From positions 1,240,001-1,304,000 of the forward strand of contig CBDICI010000004.1 of the NCBI GenBank assembly GCA_965277345.1: DNA of 64,000 bases, given 5' to 3'. The stretch's first letter is position 1, and every line of letters starts with the position of its first letter. Below are positions 17,080-26,343 of this stretch, one piece after another. The position numbers and the translations under genes are program-made. The notes below the pieces were generated by a model. It saw only the letters and a program-made list of their open reading frames with translations, did not search any database and was not told the DNA's origin. The DNA comes from CAIOYC01 sp965277345 (GTDB lineage Bacteria; Pseudomonadota; Alphaproteobacteria; Caulobacterales; Caulobacteraceae).

Positions 17080-19575
17080 GTGTTGCTCCCTAAGCGTACG
17101 AAGCACCCAACTGGGCTTGTCCCGTTCGAAGGCGTCAGGCCCGCACTGGACGCCGGCGCAACGGTCTTATTCGACGCCTACGGCGAGGACCCTCGCATGA
17201 TCTGGCGCCCGAGCCGCGAGGAGCGCCTCGCCTTGCGCCCACAGAACGCCGTCCGTGTCCGGGTGGAAATGAACGCCGCAGAGGGTCTGCTGCGCGAACC
17301 CTGCGTCTACTTTGATTGGGGGGACGGTTTCACGGAAGAGACTCGAAGGCCCTTAAGCCGGATCAGCGGAGACCAGTACACGGCGGTCGGCCATTCTAAC
17401 GCGGGCGCGTGCCGGGGCGTAAGGTTTGATCCCAGCGTTGGGCCGTGCCGCTTTCAACTTTTGGACTTTGTCGTCGAAGCTGTCGGTGCGACCGCCGTAA
17501 ACACACCGAAGTTGTCTCTGCCACGCCGTGTGGCGCGTCGCATCTTGCGCCGCTTGCCTCACGCATTGCAAAAAGCATTGCGGGCGGCCAAGGCTCGGCT
17601 TTCAGACGGCGGATCATTCCCCTTTGCGGTTTCATCGGCCTTCCGACAGATGGCGGGCGGGCGGGTGGACCGTTGGCGCAAGACCTATGTGCACCAGTTT
17701 CAAGTGGCCCAGAGTGTTCGCAGTCCCTACTTCGCCGCCCCGCCCTTGGAGGCCCCGCGCAGGTCTCCCGAGGACGCTCAAATCCTAGCCTTCTACCTTC
17801 CCCAATATCACCCCATCCCCGAAAACGACGCCTGGTGGGGCCGGGGCTTCACCGAATGGACTAACGTTGGGAAGGCCACCCCTCAGTTCGCCGGTCATCT
17901 TCAACCCCGCCACCCCGCTGATTTCGGGTACTACGACCTTCGTGCACCCGGCGTTCAGAGGGCGCAGGCAGATCTTGCGCGGCGGTCGGGTGTCGATGTC
18001 TTCTGTTTTCACTATTACTGGTTCGGCGGACGGCGGGTTCTTGAAAAACCGCTGGATGGTTTTGTCGCCGATTCAGAAATCAAGATGCCCTTCGCCCTGT
18101 GTTGGGCCAACGAAAATTGGACTCGCCGGTGGGACGGTCTGGAACAGGATGTGTTGCTGGCGCAGCAGCACTCGCCAGAGGACGATCTGGCGGTGTTCGC
18201 CGACATGACGCGCTACATGAAAAGCGAGCGGTACTTTAGGATGGGCGGAAAGGCGCTGTTGATCGTGTACCGACCCGACACCTTGCCCGAACCCCAAAAC
18301 ACATTGCTGCGCTGGAGAGCGGCCGCGCGCACATCGGGATTGGGGGAGCTTTTCATCCTCTGCACCGACGCCTTTGGATTTTCTGACTACGAGCGCTATG
18401 GCTTTGACGGAATTCTGGAGTTTCCGCCTCATGCCGTCAGCACCGGCGAGATCACCCACCGTGTCGAGCGCCTCAATCCCGCCTATTCAGGCCATGTGTA
18501 TGATTATGAAGCGGTCGTCGCAGCCAAAGAAGAGGGGTTGTCATTCGCGCAAGACGCCCGGCGATTTCCGGGCGTCATGCCCGCTTGGGACAACGAGCCC
18601 CGCAAGCCCGGCGGCGGAAACGTTTTTCAAGGGGCCACCCCTGGACTCTTTTTTAGATGGATGGGGGCCGCGTTGGATTTCTCCCGTCGAGCCGCGCCCC
18701 GCGGTTCCAGATTGGTTGCGATCAATGCTTGGAACGAGTGGGCGGAGGGCGCTTACCTCGAGCCTGACCGGTGGTTTGGCCACGGCTTTGCGCAAGCGCT
18801 TCGAGCAGCGCTGGAAACGAGAGCCCCCAAGATCGACAATGCTTATCCAGCGGTTGCAAAGTCCAGAGCTGTGACGAAGTCGGCAGACGCCATCATGATC
18901 CTCCACATCTACTATGCTGATTTAATTAATGAATTTAAGGACGGATTGAGGGCTTCCTTACAACATACTGATCTCGCGATCTCCTTTCCAAACACTTGGT
19001 CTGCAGCGGAGGTCGATCATCTCGCCTCGGCTTTTCCTTCCGCCTTTCTGACGCCTTGTGAAAATAGAGGTCGGGACGTCGAGCCTTTCCTGGCGCTCTT
19101 GGAAGAGGTAAGAGCGAGGGGCTACACCATTTTCTGTAAGCTTCATTCAAAGCGGTCCCCCCACCTCGGCGATGGCGACGCCTCACGCCGGCGCCTCTTC
19201 GAGGATCTTGTGAGCGCTCCTGCGATAGCACGCGCTCTGGATATGTTCTCGAACGAGCCGAAACTCGGGATGATCGCTTCTGCGAATTCGAAGAGGCGGT
19301 TAGGCGAACAAGGCGTGATGGATAACAACCAGATGAGTGTTTCTTATCTGGCTAAAGCATTCAATCTGACTGCGGATGACGATACGCTGTTCCCGGGCGG
19401 CACGATGTTTTGGGCGCGTACAGCTACGTTCGAGCGCCTGACGCCGGCGAAGATCGCGAACCTTCCATTTGAAGTAGAGATGGCGCGGATCGATGGGACG
19501 TTAGCCCACGCCTTTGAGCGGTTGATGGGCGCCTTTGTCGCTTCGGCTGGATACACCGCGCAGTATGCGCTCTGA
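17080..19575 (+). CDS. WbsX-RgpF fusion glycosyltransferase
   Basis: An 831-residue fusion. Residues 1-200 are a predicted beta-rich domain (V-Y-F-D-W-G-D-G-F-T-E-E and V-R-F-D-P-S) sometimes seen in front of such proteins. Residues 234-590 are a WbsX/GH99-like domain (F-Y-L-P-Q-Y-H-P-I, W-W-G-R-G-F-T-E-W, C-W-A-N-E-N-W-T, N-A-W-N-E-W-A-E-G). Residues 605-831 are an RgpF-like domain (I-L-H-I-Y-Y, E-N-R-G-R-D, K-L-H-S-K-R-S). Both parts occur in O-antigen and rhamnan synthesis. It starts GTG four bases after the methyltransferase stop and is followed two bases later by a GT61 gene. Confidence 0.8.
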   Translation: MLLPKRTKHPTGLVPFEGVRPALDAGATVLFDAYGEDPRMIWRPSREERLALRPQNAVRVRVEMNAAEGLLREPCVYFDWGDGFTEETRRPLSRISGDQYTAVGHSNAGACRGVRFDPSVGPCRFQLLDFVVEAVGATAVNTPKLSLPRRVARRILRRLPHALQKALRAAKARLSDGGSFPFAVSSAFRQMAGGRVDRWRKTYVHQFQVAQSVRSPYFAAPPLEAPRRSPEDAQILAFYLPQYHPIPENDAWWGRGFTEWTNVGKATPQFAGHLQPRHPADFGYYDLRAPGVQRAQADLARRSGVDVFCFHYYWFGGRRVLEKPLDGFVADSEIKMPFALCWANENWTRRWDGLEQDVLLAQQHSPEDDLAVFADMTRYMKSERYFRMGGKALLIVYRPDTLPEPQNTLLRWRAAARTSGLGELFILCTDAFGFSDYERYGFDGILEFPPHAVSTGEITHRVERLNPAYSGHVYDYEAVVAAKEEGLSFAQDARRFPGVMPAWDNEPRKPGGGNVFQGATPGLFFRWMGAALDFSRRAAPRGSRLVAINAWNEWAEGAYLEPDRWFGHGFAQALRAALETRAPKIDNAYPAVAKSRAVTKSADAIMILHIYYADLINEFKDGLRASLQHTDLAISFPNTWSAAEVDHLASAFPSAFLTPCENRGRDVEPFLALLEEVRARGYTIFCKLHSKRSPHLGDGDASRRRLFEDLVSAPAIARALDMFSNEPKLGMIASANSKRRLGEQGVMDNNQMSVSYLAKAFNLTADDDTLFPGGTMFWARTATFERLTPAKIANLPFEVEMARIDGTLAHAFERLMGAFVASAGYTAQYAL

Positions 19576-19577
19576 TC

Positions 19578-20834
19578 ATGCGGGCTCGTAGATCGTTGTT
19601 TGCGGCGATCGCGGATTTAGTTTTCGGCAGGCGCGGCGGCGAGGTTCCTTCCTTGCGCCTGAAGGTTACGCCAGAGCTTGGATTTTTGAACGGGGTCGCC
19701 ACGGCGGAAGATCTTTTGGCCTCCCCCTTAAAGGCTCCAGGTCTTGTCGCCCAAACACAAGCCTCCGACCATATAGAAGAAGCCGAACTGAGGCGGCGAT
19801 ACGCCGGTCGGGTGGGCGGCGCCGATTTGCCGGACTGGGCTGACGGAACCGGCGGCGCCATGGAGTTCGGCGTTGCGCTCTCGCGAGTTGGAGAGGTTCT
19901 TTACCTCCCAGGTTTTGGCGCGATCATTACCCCCACGGGTGATGTGCTGAAATCTTCGGTCGCCGAAGCGCTTTATGTGACTCCTGACCTGTCCGGGCTG
20001 CCGGGCGTTGCAATGGTGGGCGGTGACGCCATCATGGCTCGGCCACAAAGTCCGAAACAGCTGGAAAAGGCCGCAGTGTTCATGGCGTGGGGGGGGCGCT
20101 TCAACTATGGCCACTTCATTCTCGATTGCCTGCCGGCCCTTTGGGTGATGGCAGGAAAAGGTATTTTTAACGACTACGTCATTGTGGCGCCGCCACTGAC
20201 CCCATGGCATCGCGATTTGCTGCAATTGATGCTGGGAGAGCGGGCGAGCGGCATTGTTGAACTTGACGATGAGGTGGTGGCCATCGAGGACGCGCTGTTC
20301 GCATCTCCCATGGACCACTTTCTGCATGCTCCGAACGACCTTTTGGAACAGATCAGGGGTCAAATCATCTCACGTCTGCCAAAAACCTCGCCTGGTCCGG
20401 AGAGGCTATACCTCAGCCGCAGAAGTGACGAAAAACGGGTGATGTTGAACGAGGGTGAGCTTGAGGCGCGCCTTTCGAAGATGGGGTTCGATATCGTCCG
20501 CGTCGCTGAGCTGAGCATAGAACAACAGCTGAACCTGTTCAGGACTGCGAAAGTTATTGTGGGAGCAACAGGCGCCGCGTTCGCAAACTGCGTTTTCTGC
20601 GCGCCGGCCACCAAGATATTCGAAATTCAGCCGACCAACTACGCTGGGGTGTGGGCGCGGGGGATTTGCAACAAGCTAAGCTTGGATTGGCATGGCTACT
20701 TCACGCCGTCTCCTGCAGAAGATGCGGCGGCCCTGGACGTGGTGGCGCAGAATCCCGGTGCAATGTTCGCATGGAGAATGCCGGTTGAGGATTTCGTTGC
20801 GTTTCTCTCCACGCACCTCGACGCGGCCGCGTGA
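19578..20834 (+). CDS. GT61-family glycosyltransferase
   Basis: A 418-residue protein of the GT61 (DUF563) family. Landmarks are N-Y-G-H-F-I-L-D-C-L-P-A-L-W (residues 175-188), R-L-Y-L-S-R-R near 277, and V-G-A-T-G-A-A-F-A-N near 330, which in relatives line the nucleotide-sugar site. It starts two bases after the preceding stop and lies six bases before the next GT61, so the three genes are one unit. The transferred sugar is not predictable. Confidence 0.82.
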   Translation: MRARRSLFAAIADLVFGRRGGEVPSLRLKVTPELGFLNGVATAEDLLASPLKAPGLVAQTQASDHIEEAELRRRYAGRVGGADLPDWADGTGGAMEFGVALSRVGEVLYLPGFGAIITPTGDVLKSSVAEALYVTPDLSGLPGVAMVGGDAIMARPQSPKQLEKAAVFMAWGGRFNYGHFILDCLPALWVMAGKGIFNDYVIVAPPLTPWHRDLLQLMLGERASGIVELDDEVVAIEDALFASPMDHFLHAPNDLLEQIRGQIISRLPKTSPGPERLYLSRRSDEKRVMLNEGELEARLSKMGFDIVRVAELSIEQQLNLFRTAKVIVGATGAAFANCVFCAPATKIFEIQPTNYAGVWARGICNKLSLDWHGYFTPSPAEDAAALDVVAQNPGAMFAWRMPVEDFVAFLSTHLDAAA

Positions 20835-20840
20835 GCATCT

Positions 20841-22010
20841 GTGCGGATAGGATCCAGCACTGACCTTGGCCGGGCGCCGGCTCTCAAGCATGAGGCGACC
20901 TCGCCAAATTCGCTCTCGGCAACAAGCCGAATCCAACGCGCCAGCTGGTCGCTGTTCAGACGCCAGCCTCAACCGGCGCTCAGGGTGCTAAACACCCTTA
21001 AGGGGGAGCACTACAGCTTGCACGGCCTAACCTCGGCGGCGGAACGCCAAACCGTGGCTTCAGATCATTTCCTGAATTTCGACGCCTACCAGAGCCGCGA
21101 CTTTGTGATCTGCGAAGGTCGAGATATCGCAATGACGATGAACGCCAAAGGGATCGCCGCACCCGGTCACGGCTTCATAGAAGAATTCAACGTGGGGGGA
21201 GTAAGGGGATTACCAAGGCCACTGTTAGGTCGCGATCTGAAAGAACGGGAGACCGGCTGGTGGGCTAAAGCTGGAGATATCGAGCGTGTCGCGGGGTGCT
21301 CGATCCCCCTTTGCCACTTCGGCTACCGAACGTTTGGACACTTCGTCCTGGACGCCCTTTTACAAATCTACATCTTTCGCGACAGCTTGAACGCTGGAGA
21401 CGCCAAAGTGGCTCATTGGCGACTGCCTTTGGCCTGGATGCGAGACCTTCTGGATCGGTGCGGCGTCCAGCGGGGCGCACGGGTCCAGTTGTCAAAACCC
21501 GTCGCATTATTCCAAACTGTGGGGTTGTCTTCCGCCTTGGCCGGGCACGGGGTTTATTTCCCGTCCTCATTGTCTGTGGCGTTCATCGACTGGCTGCGGA
21601 CGACCTTTGATGTTCCCAAGTCGCTGGGGGAGCGTCGTCTCTACATCCGGCGTCAGAATGAATACGGCAGAGCGATCTACAATGAGAGGGATCTAGCGGA
21701 ACTCGCCGAGCGCTATGGCTTCGAGCTCATTTCTCCAGAAGATATCCCGGTTTCGGACCAGATGCGCCTGTTCTCGGAAGCGGGCGTGGTCTTATCGCCG
21801 TGGGGATCAGGTCTGACGTTCGCGCCGCTCCTTAGCGGACCACGTTCAGTAATCGAACTTCTTCCAAGCTCGGTCACCGATCCTTGGTTCGCCCGACAGG
21901 CCATTGTCCACGCGCTTGATTACCATCCGCTCGTGCATCCATCGGACCCCATCGGCAACATGACGGTGGACTTGGAGCGAGTGGAAAAAGCGTTGTCGAG
22001 CCTGCCTTAG
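20841..22010 (+). CDS. GT61-family glycosyltransferase, second copy
   Basis: A 389-residue GT61 protein with the shared landmarks R-T-F-G-H-F-V-L-D-A-L, R-R-L-Y-I-R-R and L-S-P-W-G-S-G-L-T-F. It is clearly diverged from the upstream copy, so it probably adds a different sugar. It starts with GTG six bases after the upstream stop; the first 50 residues are not family-like, so a later start cannot be excluded. The next gene, rfbC, follows 64 bp downstream. Confidence 0.8.
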   Translation: MRIGSSTDLGRAPALKHEATSPNSLSATSRIQRASWSLFRRQPQPALRVLNTLKGEHYSLHGLTSAAERQTVASDHFLNFDAYQSRDFVICEGRDIAMTMNAKGIAAPGHGFIEEFNVGGVRGLPRPLLGRDLKERETGWWAKAGDIERVAGCSIPLCHFGYRTFGHFVLDALLQIYIFRDSLNAGDAKVAHWRLPLAWMRDLLDRCGVQRGARVQLSKPVALFQTVGLSSALAGHGVYFPSSLSVAFIDWLRTTFDVPKSLGERRLYIRRQNEYGRAIYNERDLAELAERYGFELISPEDIPVSDQMRLFSEAGVVLSPWGSGLTFAPLLSGPRSVIELLPSSVTDPWFARQAIVHALDYHPLVHPSDPIGNMTVDLERVEKALSSLP

Positions 22011-22074
22011 TGGGGCATGAGGCTGCCTCTCGCGGCGGTGAGAGAACGGCGCCGTCCGACAAGGTTGAAGATCC

Positions 22075-22623
22075 ATGCGCATTACAGAACTAGAGCTCAA
22101 AGGCGTGCTGCTGGTCGAAGCGGTTAAGCATGGCGATGAGCGCGGCTTCTTTTCAGAAACCTTTCGCAAGCAAGCTTTTGCTGAGGCAGGGTTTAACCGC
22201 GACTTCGTTCAAGACAACCAATCTTTTTCGTCCACGCGGTTCACTGTACGCGGCCTGCATTTTCAACTTCAGCCCTACGCACAGGATAAGCTAATTCGCG
22301 CCACGCGCGGCGCCATTCTGGACGTGGCTGTCGATATAAGGCCGAAATCAAGCACCTTCGGCAAGCATGTGGCGGTGGAGTTATCGTCCGATGATTGGCG
22401 GCAACTACTTGTGCCCCGTGGCTTCGCGCATGGATTTCAGACGCTCACCGAAGAGTGCGAAGTTCAGTACAAGGTCACCGACTATTACAATCCGCAAGCC
22501 GAAAGGGGTCTGCTTTGGAACGATCCTGCCTTAGGCGTTGATTGGGCCGAAACTTGCGAGGACAAGGTAACGGTGAATGCGCGCGACGCGGGTTGGCCCT
22601 CACTGAAGGAACTCCAACCTTAA
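22075..22623 (+). CDS. rfbC: dTDP-4-dehydrorhamnose 3,5-epimerase
   Basis: A 182-residue cupin of RmlC type, epimerising dTDP-4-keto-6-deoxyglucose at C3 and C5. Present are G-D-E-R-G-F-F-S-E-T-F, the catalytic H in R-G-L-H-F-Q, D-V-A-V-D-I-R, and P-R-G-F-A-H-G-F. The length is normal. It is convergent with rfbA, with five bases between the stops, and lies on the opposite strand from rfbBA. Confidence 0.95.
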   Translation: MRITELELKGVLLVEAVKHGDERGFFSETFRKQAFAEAGFNRDFVQDNQSFSSTRFTVRGLHFQLQPYAQDKLIRATRGAILDVAVDIRPKSSTFGKHVAVELSSDDWRQLLVPRGFAHGFQTLTEECEVQYKVTDYYNPQAERGLLWNDPALGVDWAETCEDKVTVNARDAGWPSLKELQP

Positions 22624-22628
22624 CGAAA

Positions 22629-23513
22629 TCAGAACCGATCCGATCGGTTCTCTCGCGCAATATCAATGAGATAGCGACCGTAATCAGTTTTCGGCATCGC
22701 TCGCCCGAGCTTTTCTACCTCTTCTGGCGATATCCAGCCGGCCTCCAGACCGATCTCCTCGGGACAAGCGATTTTGACGCCCTGCCGATGTTCGATCGCT
22801 TTGATGAAATCCGATGCCTCAAGAAGCGAGTCATGCGTCCCCGTGTCGAGCCAAGCATATCCGCGGCCAAGACGGCTAACATTTAGCTTGCCCATATCCA
22901 AATAGATCCGGTTGATATCCGTGATTTCGATTTCCCCACGGGCGGACGGACGCACGTTCTTGGCAATCTCCACCACCTGAGAGTCGTAGAAATAGAGCCC
23001 CGTCACGGCGAAATCTGATTTTGGCACATGCGGCTTTTCTTCCAAGGAGACGGCTTTACCGCTCTCGTTGAATTCCACCACACCATAGCGCTCCGGATCA
23101 GACACCCGGTAGGCGAAGACCATGGCCCCGTCTTCGAGGCGAGTGGCGTCTTTAAGCTGCTGCTGAAGCCCGTGACCGAAGAAGATATTGTCACCCAAAA
23201 TCAGGCAGGCAGACTCGCCGTCGAGGAACTCTTCGCCGACCAAGAACGCATCGGCCAAGCCCCTGGGAACCTCCTGAACCTTAAAGGTGAACTCGACCCC
23301 CCAAGCCGAACCGTCTCCCAGAAGTTCTTGTAGCAACGGGGTGTCGCGAGGGGTCGAGATGACCAAGATTTCGCGGATACCTGCCAACATCAACGTGCTG
23401 ATCGGATAGTAGATCATTGGTTTGTCATAAATGGGCAGGAGCTGTTTGCAAACCGCTCGCGTCACCGGATGGAGGCGGGTTCCCGCCCCCCCCGCCAGAA
23501 CAATACCCTTCAT
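22629..23513 (-). CDS. rfbA: Glucose-1-phosphate thymidylyltransferase
   Basis: A 294-residue RmlA enzyme that makes dTDP-glucose. It has the L-A-G-G-A-G-T-R-L-H-P signature at the start, Y-D-K-P-M-I-Y-Y-P, L-G-D-N-I-F-F-G, E-E-K-P and A-W-L-D-T-G-T-H. The start at 23513 (M-K-G-I-V-L-A) begins the family sequence; 11 extra residues upstream would overlap rfbB. The gap after rfbB is four bases, indicating co-transcription. Confidence 0.95.
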   Translation of the reverse strand: MKGIVLAGGAGTRLHPVTRAVCKQLLPIYDKPMIYYPISTLMLAGIREILVISTPRDTPLLQELLGDGSAWGVEFTFKVQEVPRGLADAFLVGEEFLDGESACLILGDNIFFGHGLQQQLKDATRLEDGAMVFAYRVSDPERYGVVEFNESGKAVSLEEKPHVPKSDFAVTGLYFYDSQVVEIAKNVRPSARGEIEITDINRIYLDMGKLNVSRLGRGYAWLDTGTHDSLLEASDFIKAIEHRQGVKIACPEEIGLEAGWISPEEVEKLGRAMPKTDYGRYLIDIARENRSDRF

Positions 23514-23517
23514 ACTT

Positions 23518-24597
23518 TTAGACCTCTCCTGCTTGGGAGTTTGCACCGATCAGTCCAATTCGGCCGCCATCATACTGGCGACGGAGCGGTTCCCACCAGG
23601 ATTGGTTGTCGAAAAACCAGCGGACCGTTTTTTCGAGCCCAGTATCGAAGGTTTCTTTGGCCTGCCATCCGAGTTCCATTTCAAGTTTAGTCGCGTCGAT
23701 GGCGTAGCGTTGATCATGCCCCGGCCGATCTGTGACAAACCGAATAAGCTCGCGCCTAGATTTGTCGCCTCGAGACGCAATCTCGTCGACTAGATCGCAA
23801 ATCTGTTGCACGACTTGGAGGTTGGATCGCTCGTTGCGGCCCCCAACATTATAGGTTTGGCCCACCCGCCCTTGGCTTGCGATCATATCAAGAGCGTTGG
23901 CGTGATCCTCGACGAAGAGCCAATCGCGGATATTGGACCCGTCGCCATAAACCGCGAGCGGAACGCCCTCCAAGGCGTTCAGGATGGTCAGCGGAATGAG
24001 TTTCTCGGGAAAGTGATACGGTCCATAATTGTTCGAGCAGTTTGAGATCAAAACAGGGAAGCCGTAGGTGTGGAACCAAGCGCTCGCCAAGTGATCTGAT
24101 GCAGCTTTAGACGCCGAGTAGGGTGAGCGTGGATCGTAGGCCGTCTCTTCTGTGAAGAGACCTTCTGGGCCTAAAGTTCCGTAGACTTCATCCGTTGATA
24201 CGTGAAGGAAGCGAAAGTTGCTCTTTGCTTGGCTCTCAAGCCCACGCCAATAGTCGAGAGCCGCTTGTAGCATGGTGTAGGTGCCGACGACATTGGTGGT
24301 CACAAAGATGCCGGCGCCGCTGATTGAGCGATCTACATGGCTCTCTGCCGCCAAATGGAAAATTGTGGCCGGCTGAAACTCGGCAATGGTTCGAGCCACC
24401 GCGGCGTGGTCCGCGACATCCACCTTGGCAAAGTGGTAGCCGGGCTTTGCCGAAACGGACTCCAACGACGTCAAGCTCGACGCATAGGTTAGCTTATCGA
24501 GGTTCAAGACCTCGTAGCCTCTGTTCACAAGACGTCTGACAAGGGCCGACCCAATGAAGCCTGCGCCGCCCGTGACAATAGCTCGCTGATTCAGCAC
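23518..24597 (-). CDS. rfbB: dTDP-glucose 4,6-dehydratase
   Basis: A 359-residue extended short-chain dehydrogenase. It has the NAD loop T-G-G-A-G-F-I-G-S, the S-T-D-E-V-Y-G strand with the catalytic Asp-Glu, and Y-S-A-S-K (Tyr-x-x-x-Lys), followed by N-C-S-N-N-Y-G-P and R-D-W-L-F-V-E-D-H. The GTG start has AGGAA five bases upstream. It forms an rfbBA pair; with rfbC and the distant rfbD the dTDP-L-rhamnose pathway is complete in this window. Confidence 0.95.
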   Translation of the reverse strand: MLNQRAIVTGGAGFIGSALVRRLVNRGYEVLNLDKLTYASSLTSLESVSAKPGYHFAKVDVADHAAVARTIAEFQPATIFHLAAESHVDRSISGAGIFVTTNVVGTYTMLQAALDYWRGLESQAKSNFRFLHVSTDEVYGTLGPEGLFTEETAYDPRSPYSASKAASDHLASAWFHTYGFPVLISNCSNNYGPYHFPEKLIPLTILNALEGVPLAVYGDGSNIRDWLFVEDHANALDMIASQGRVGQTYNVGGRNERSNLQVVQQICDLVDEIASRGDKSRRELIRFVTDRPGHDQRYAIDATKLEMELGWQAKETFDTGLEKTVRWFFDNQSWWEPLRRQYDGGRIGLIGANSQAGEV

Positions 24598-24650
24598 GAA
24601 GATTCCTGGTTCCGTTTATGTCTAGCGCGCGCCAAGCTCAACACGGCAAG

Positions 24651-24878
24651 CTATCGCCTCGGCGATGGCGCCGGGGCGGGTTGGGTATGGCCGAAGACCA
24701 CGCTGGGCGGCGCATTGACGCTGTCTAATACCGCGCGGCTTTTAGTTGGAGATCCTACGATTAAAACGTACAGGCCCGCGGCGACGATGAACGCCACCAC
24801 CAAAATCAAGACCACGCGGATTTCGAGCCGAGCAGGCTTGGCTGTGGTGGTCTCAAGCATCGGGGGCTCGTTTTCCAT
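24651..24878 (-). CDS. Small single-pass membrane protein
   Basis: A 75-residue protein. Residues 20-42 (R-V-V-L-I-L-V-V-A-F-I-V-A-A-G-L-Y-V-L-I-V) make a single transmembrane helix with a short charged N-terminus and a proline-rich C-terminus (P-A-P-A-P-S-P). It lies 53 bp beyond rfbB, read in the same direction. No family recognised, so it could be a small exopolysaccharide-linked protein or a chance frame. Confidence 0.45.
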   Translation of the reverse strand: MENEPPMLETTTAKPARLEIRVVLILVVAFIVAAGLYVLIVGSPTKSRAVLDSVNAPPSVVFGHTQPAPAPSPRR

Positions 24879-25064
24879 TGTAGATCCAAGCTCCGCAGCG
24901 GCTTCTTAGGGAGCCCAACGCGGGCAAGCGCCTGCTTTAGCACGTGTCGAGCGGATTGCTCCAGCTTAGCGCGAGACCTATGCTCACAGTCTAGCAGAGA
25001 ATCCCATTTTGGGCCGGGTCGCTCGTCGTACGACATTGATCTTCCCCCGGTAAGGTGGACGGGG

Positions 25065-25959
25065 TTAAGCCGCTCTGCGCTCGGCCTCTGCTGGGCTGAC
25101 GTAGCCCAAGGCTGAGTGCAGTCGGCGGGGATTGTAGAAGCCTTCGATGTATCCGAACAGGTCGCGCCGGGCCTCTTCCCTGGTGGCGTAAACTCGGTGA
25201 TGGACCCGTTCGGTTTTGAGGGTGTGGAAGAAGCTTTCCATCGGGGCGTTGTCCCAGCAGTCGCCCTTGCGGCTCATCGAGGGTGTAATCCCCGCTGCGG
25301 CAAGGGCTTGGCGGTACGGCTCGGCGGCGTACTGGATGCCCCGGTCGGAGTGGTGGATCAGGCCCGGCGCCGGCCGCTGGCGCTCGACCGCCATGCTCAG
25401 CGCCTCCAACGCGATCTCGGTATGCAGGGTCTGGCGCATCGACCAGCCTTAGCCTGCCCTCGGGCGGGCAAAGCCCGACCCGGGGGATCTTGCGGGTGTG
25501 CATGTCCAGGATGGCGGCCAGGTAGAGCCAACCTTCGCCGGTGGGGATGTAGGTCAGGTCGGCTAGCCAGATCTGGTTCGGCGCCGCTGCGGTGAAGTTA
25601 CGGGCGAGCCTGTTGGGGGCGATCGGGTAGCCATGGCGGCTGTCGGTGGTCTTGGCCCGGCGCGGCAGGGCGGCCAGACCCCGAAGGCCTGCACTGCGCA
25701 TCAGCCGCTCGATCCGGGACCGCCCGACGCGGCGGCCGTGGCCACGCAAAATGGCGTGCACCCGGGGCGAGCCGTAGGTCCCGCTGCTCTCGGCATGGAT
25801 CAGCCGAATATCCTCGGTCAGGGCCGCGTTGGCCGCCGCCCGTGGGCTCTGCGGAGGCCCGCGCCATGCGTAGTAGCCGCTGGCAGACAGGCCGAGCACG
25901 GCGCACATCATTCTAACAGGCCAGACCTTACGATGCTCATCGACGAACCCGAACCTCAT
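25065..25959 (-). pseudogene. IS3 orfB transposase, broken by a palindromic insert
   Basis: An IS3-type integrase-core transposase. The first Asp of the DDE set (W-L-A-D-L-T-Y-I) is in one frame; the second (H-H-S-D-R-G-I-Q-Y) and the Glu (M-E-S-F-F-H-T-L-K-T-E) are in another. The break lies at 25449-25485, where family sequence around R-K-I-V-G-W is replaced by about 37 bases of GC-rich near-palindrome. The reading frame changes there, so a full transposase is not made. Confidence 0.85.
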
Positions 25960-26284
25960 CGGGAGGCCGCTCCGAAGATGAGCGCGGCTTTTTTAGGATG
26001 TCGCGCTCCATGCGCAGCCGCTCGTTATCGCGGCGAAGGCGGGCGTTCTCGGCGGCCAGGTCAGACGGCGCCAGAAACGTTCCTTGGGCCGGCGCTTGCG
26101 TGTTGGGGCGCCTCGCCGGCCCCGTCGCCTGCGTCCCGAACTGCATCATCCATCGCCGAAGAACCGTCTCGTGCAGCCCCAGCTCGGCCGCGACCCGACC
26201 CGGCGAAAGGCCGCTGCTGGCGACCCGATCAACCGCCTCCCGCTTGAAAGCCTCCGGGAATATCCGGCGCTGACGACGTTCCAT
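25937..26284 (-). CDS. IS3 orfA transposase (helix-turn-helix)
   Basis: A 115-residue OrfA with the opening R-R-Q-R-R-I-F-P-E-A-F-K-R-E-A-V, a helix-turn-helix (residues 15-50), and a leucine-zipper-like coiled coil (A-A-E-N-A-R-L-R-R-D-N-E-R-L-R-M-E-R-D-I-L-K). In IS3 elements it is fused to OrfB by minus-one frameshifting in the overlap with orfB, here 25937-25959. OrfA itself looks intact. Confidence 0.85.
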   Translation of the reverse strand: MERRQRRIFPEAFKREAVDRVASSGLSPGRVAAELGLHETVLRRWMMQFGTQATGPARRPNTQAPAQGTFLAPSDLAAENARLRRDNERLRMERDILKKPRSSSERPPDEVRVRR

Positions 26285-26343
26285 CCGACACTCCTCTCCA
26301 GCTCCGAAAAGCTAGCATGGGTGTCCACTGAAACGAGGGAGGA

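Noticed and set aside
24806..25036. 76-codon minus-strand frame ending in the small membrane protein gene
   Set aside because: Starts exactly at the IS3 junction and lacks a ribosome site or family match; judged a chance frame.
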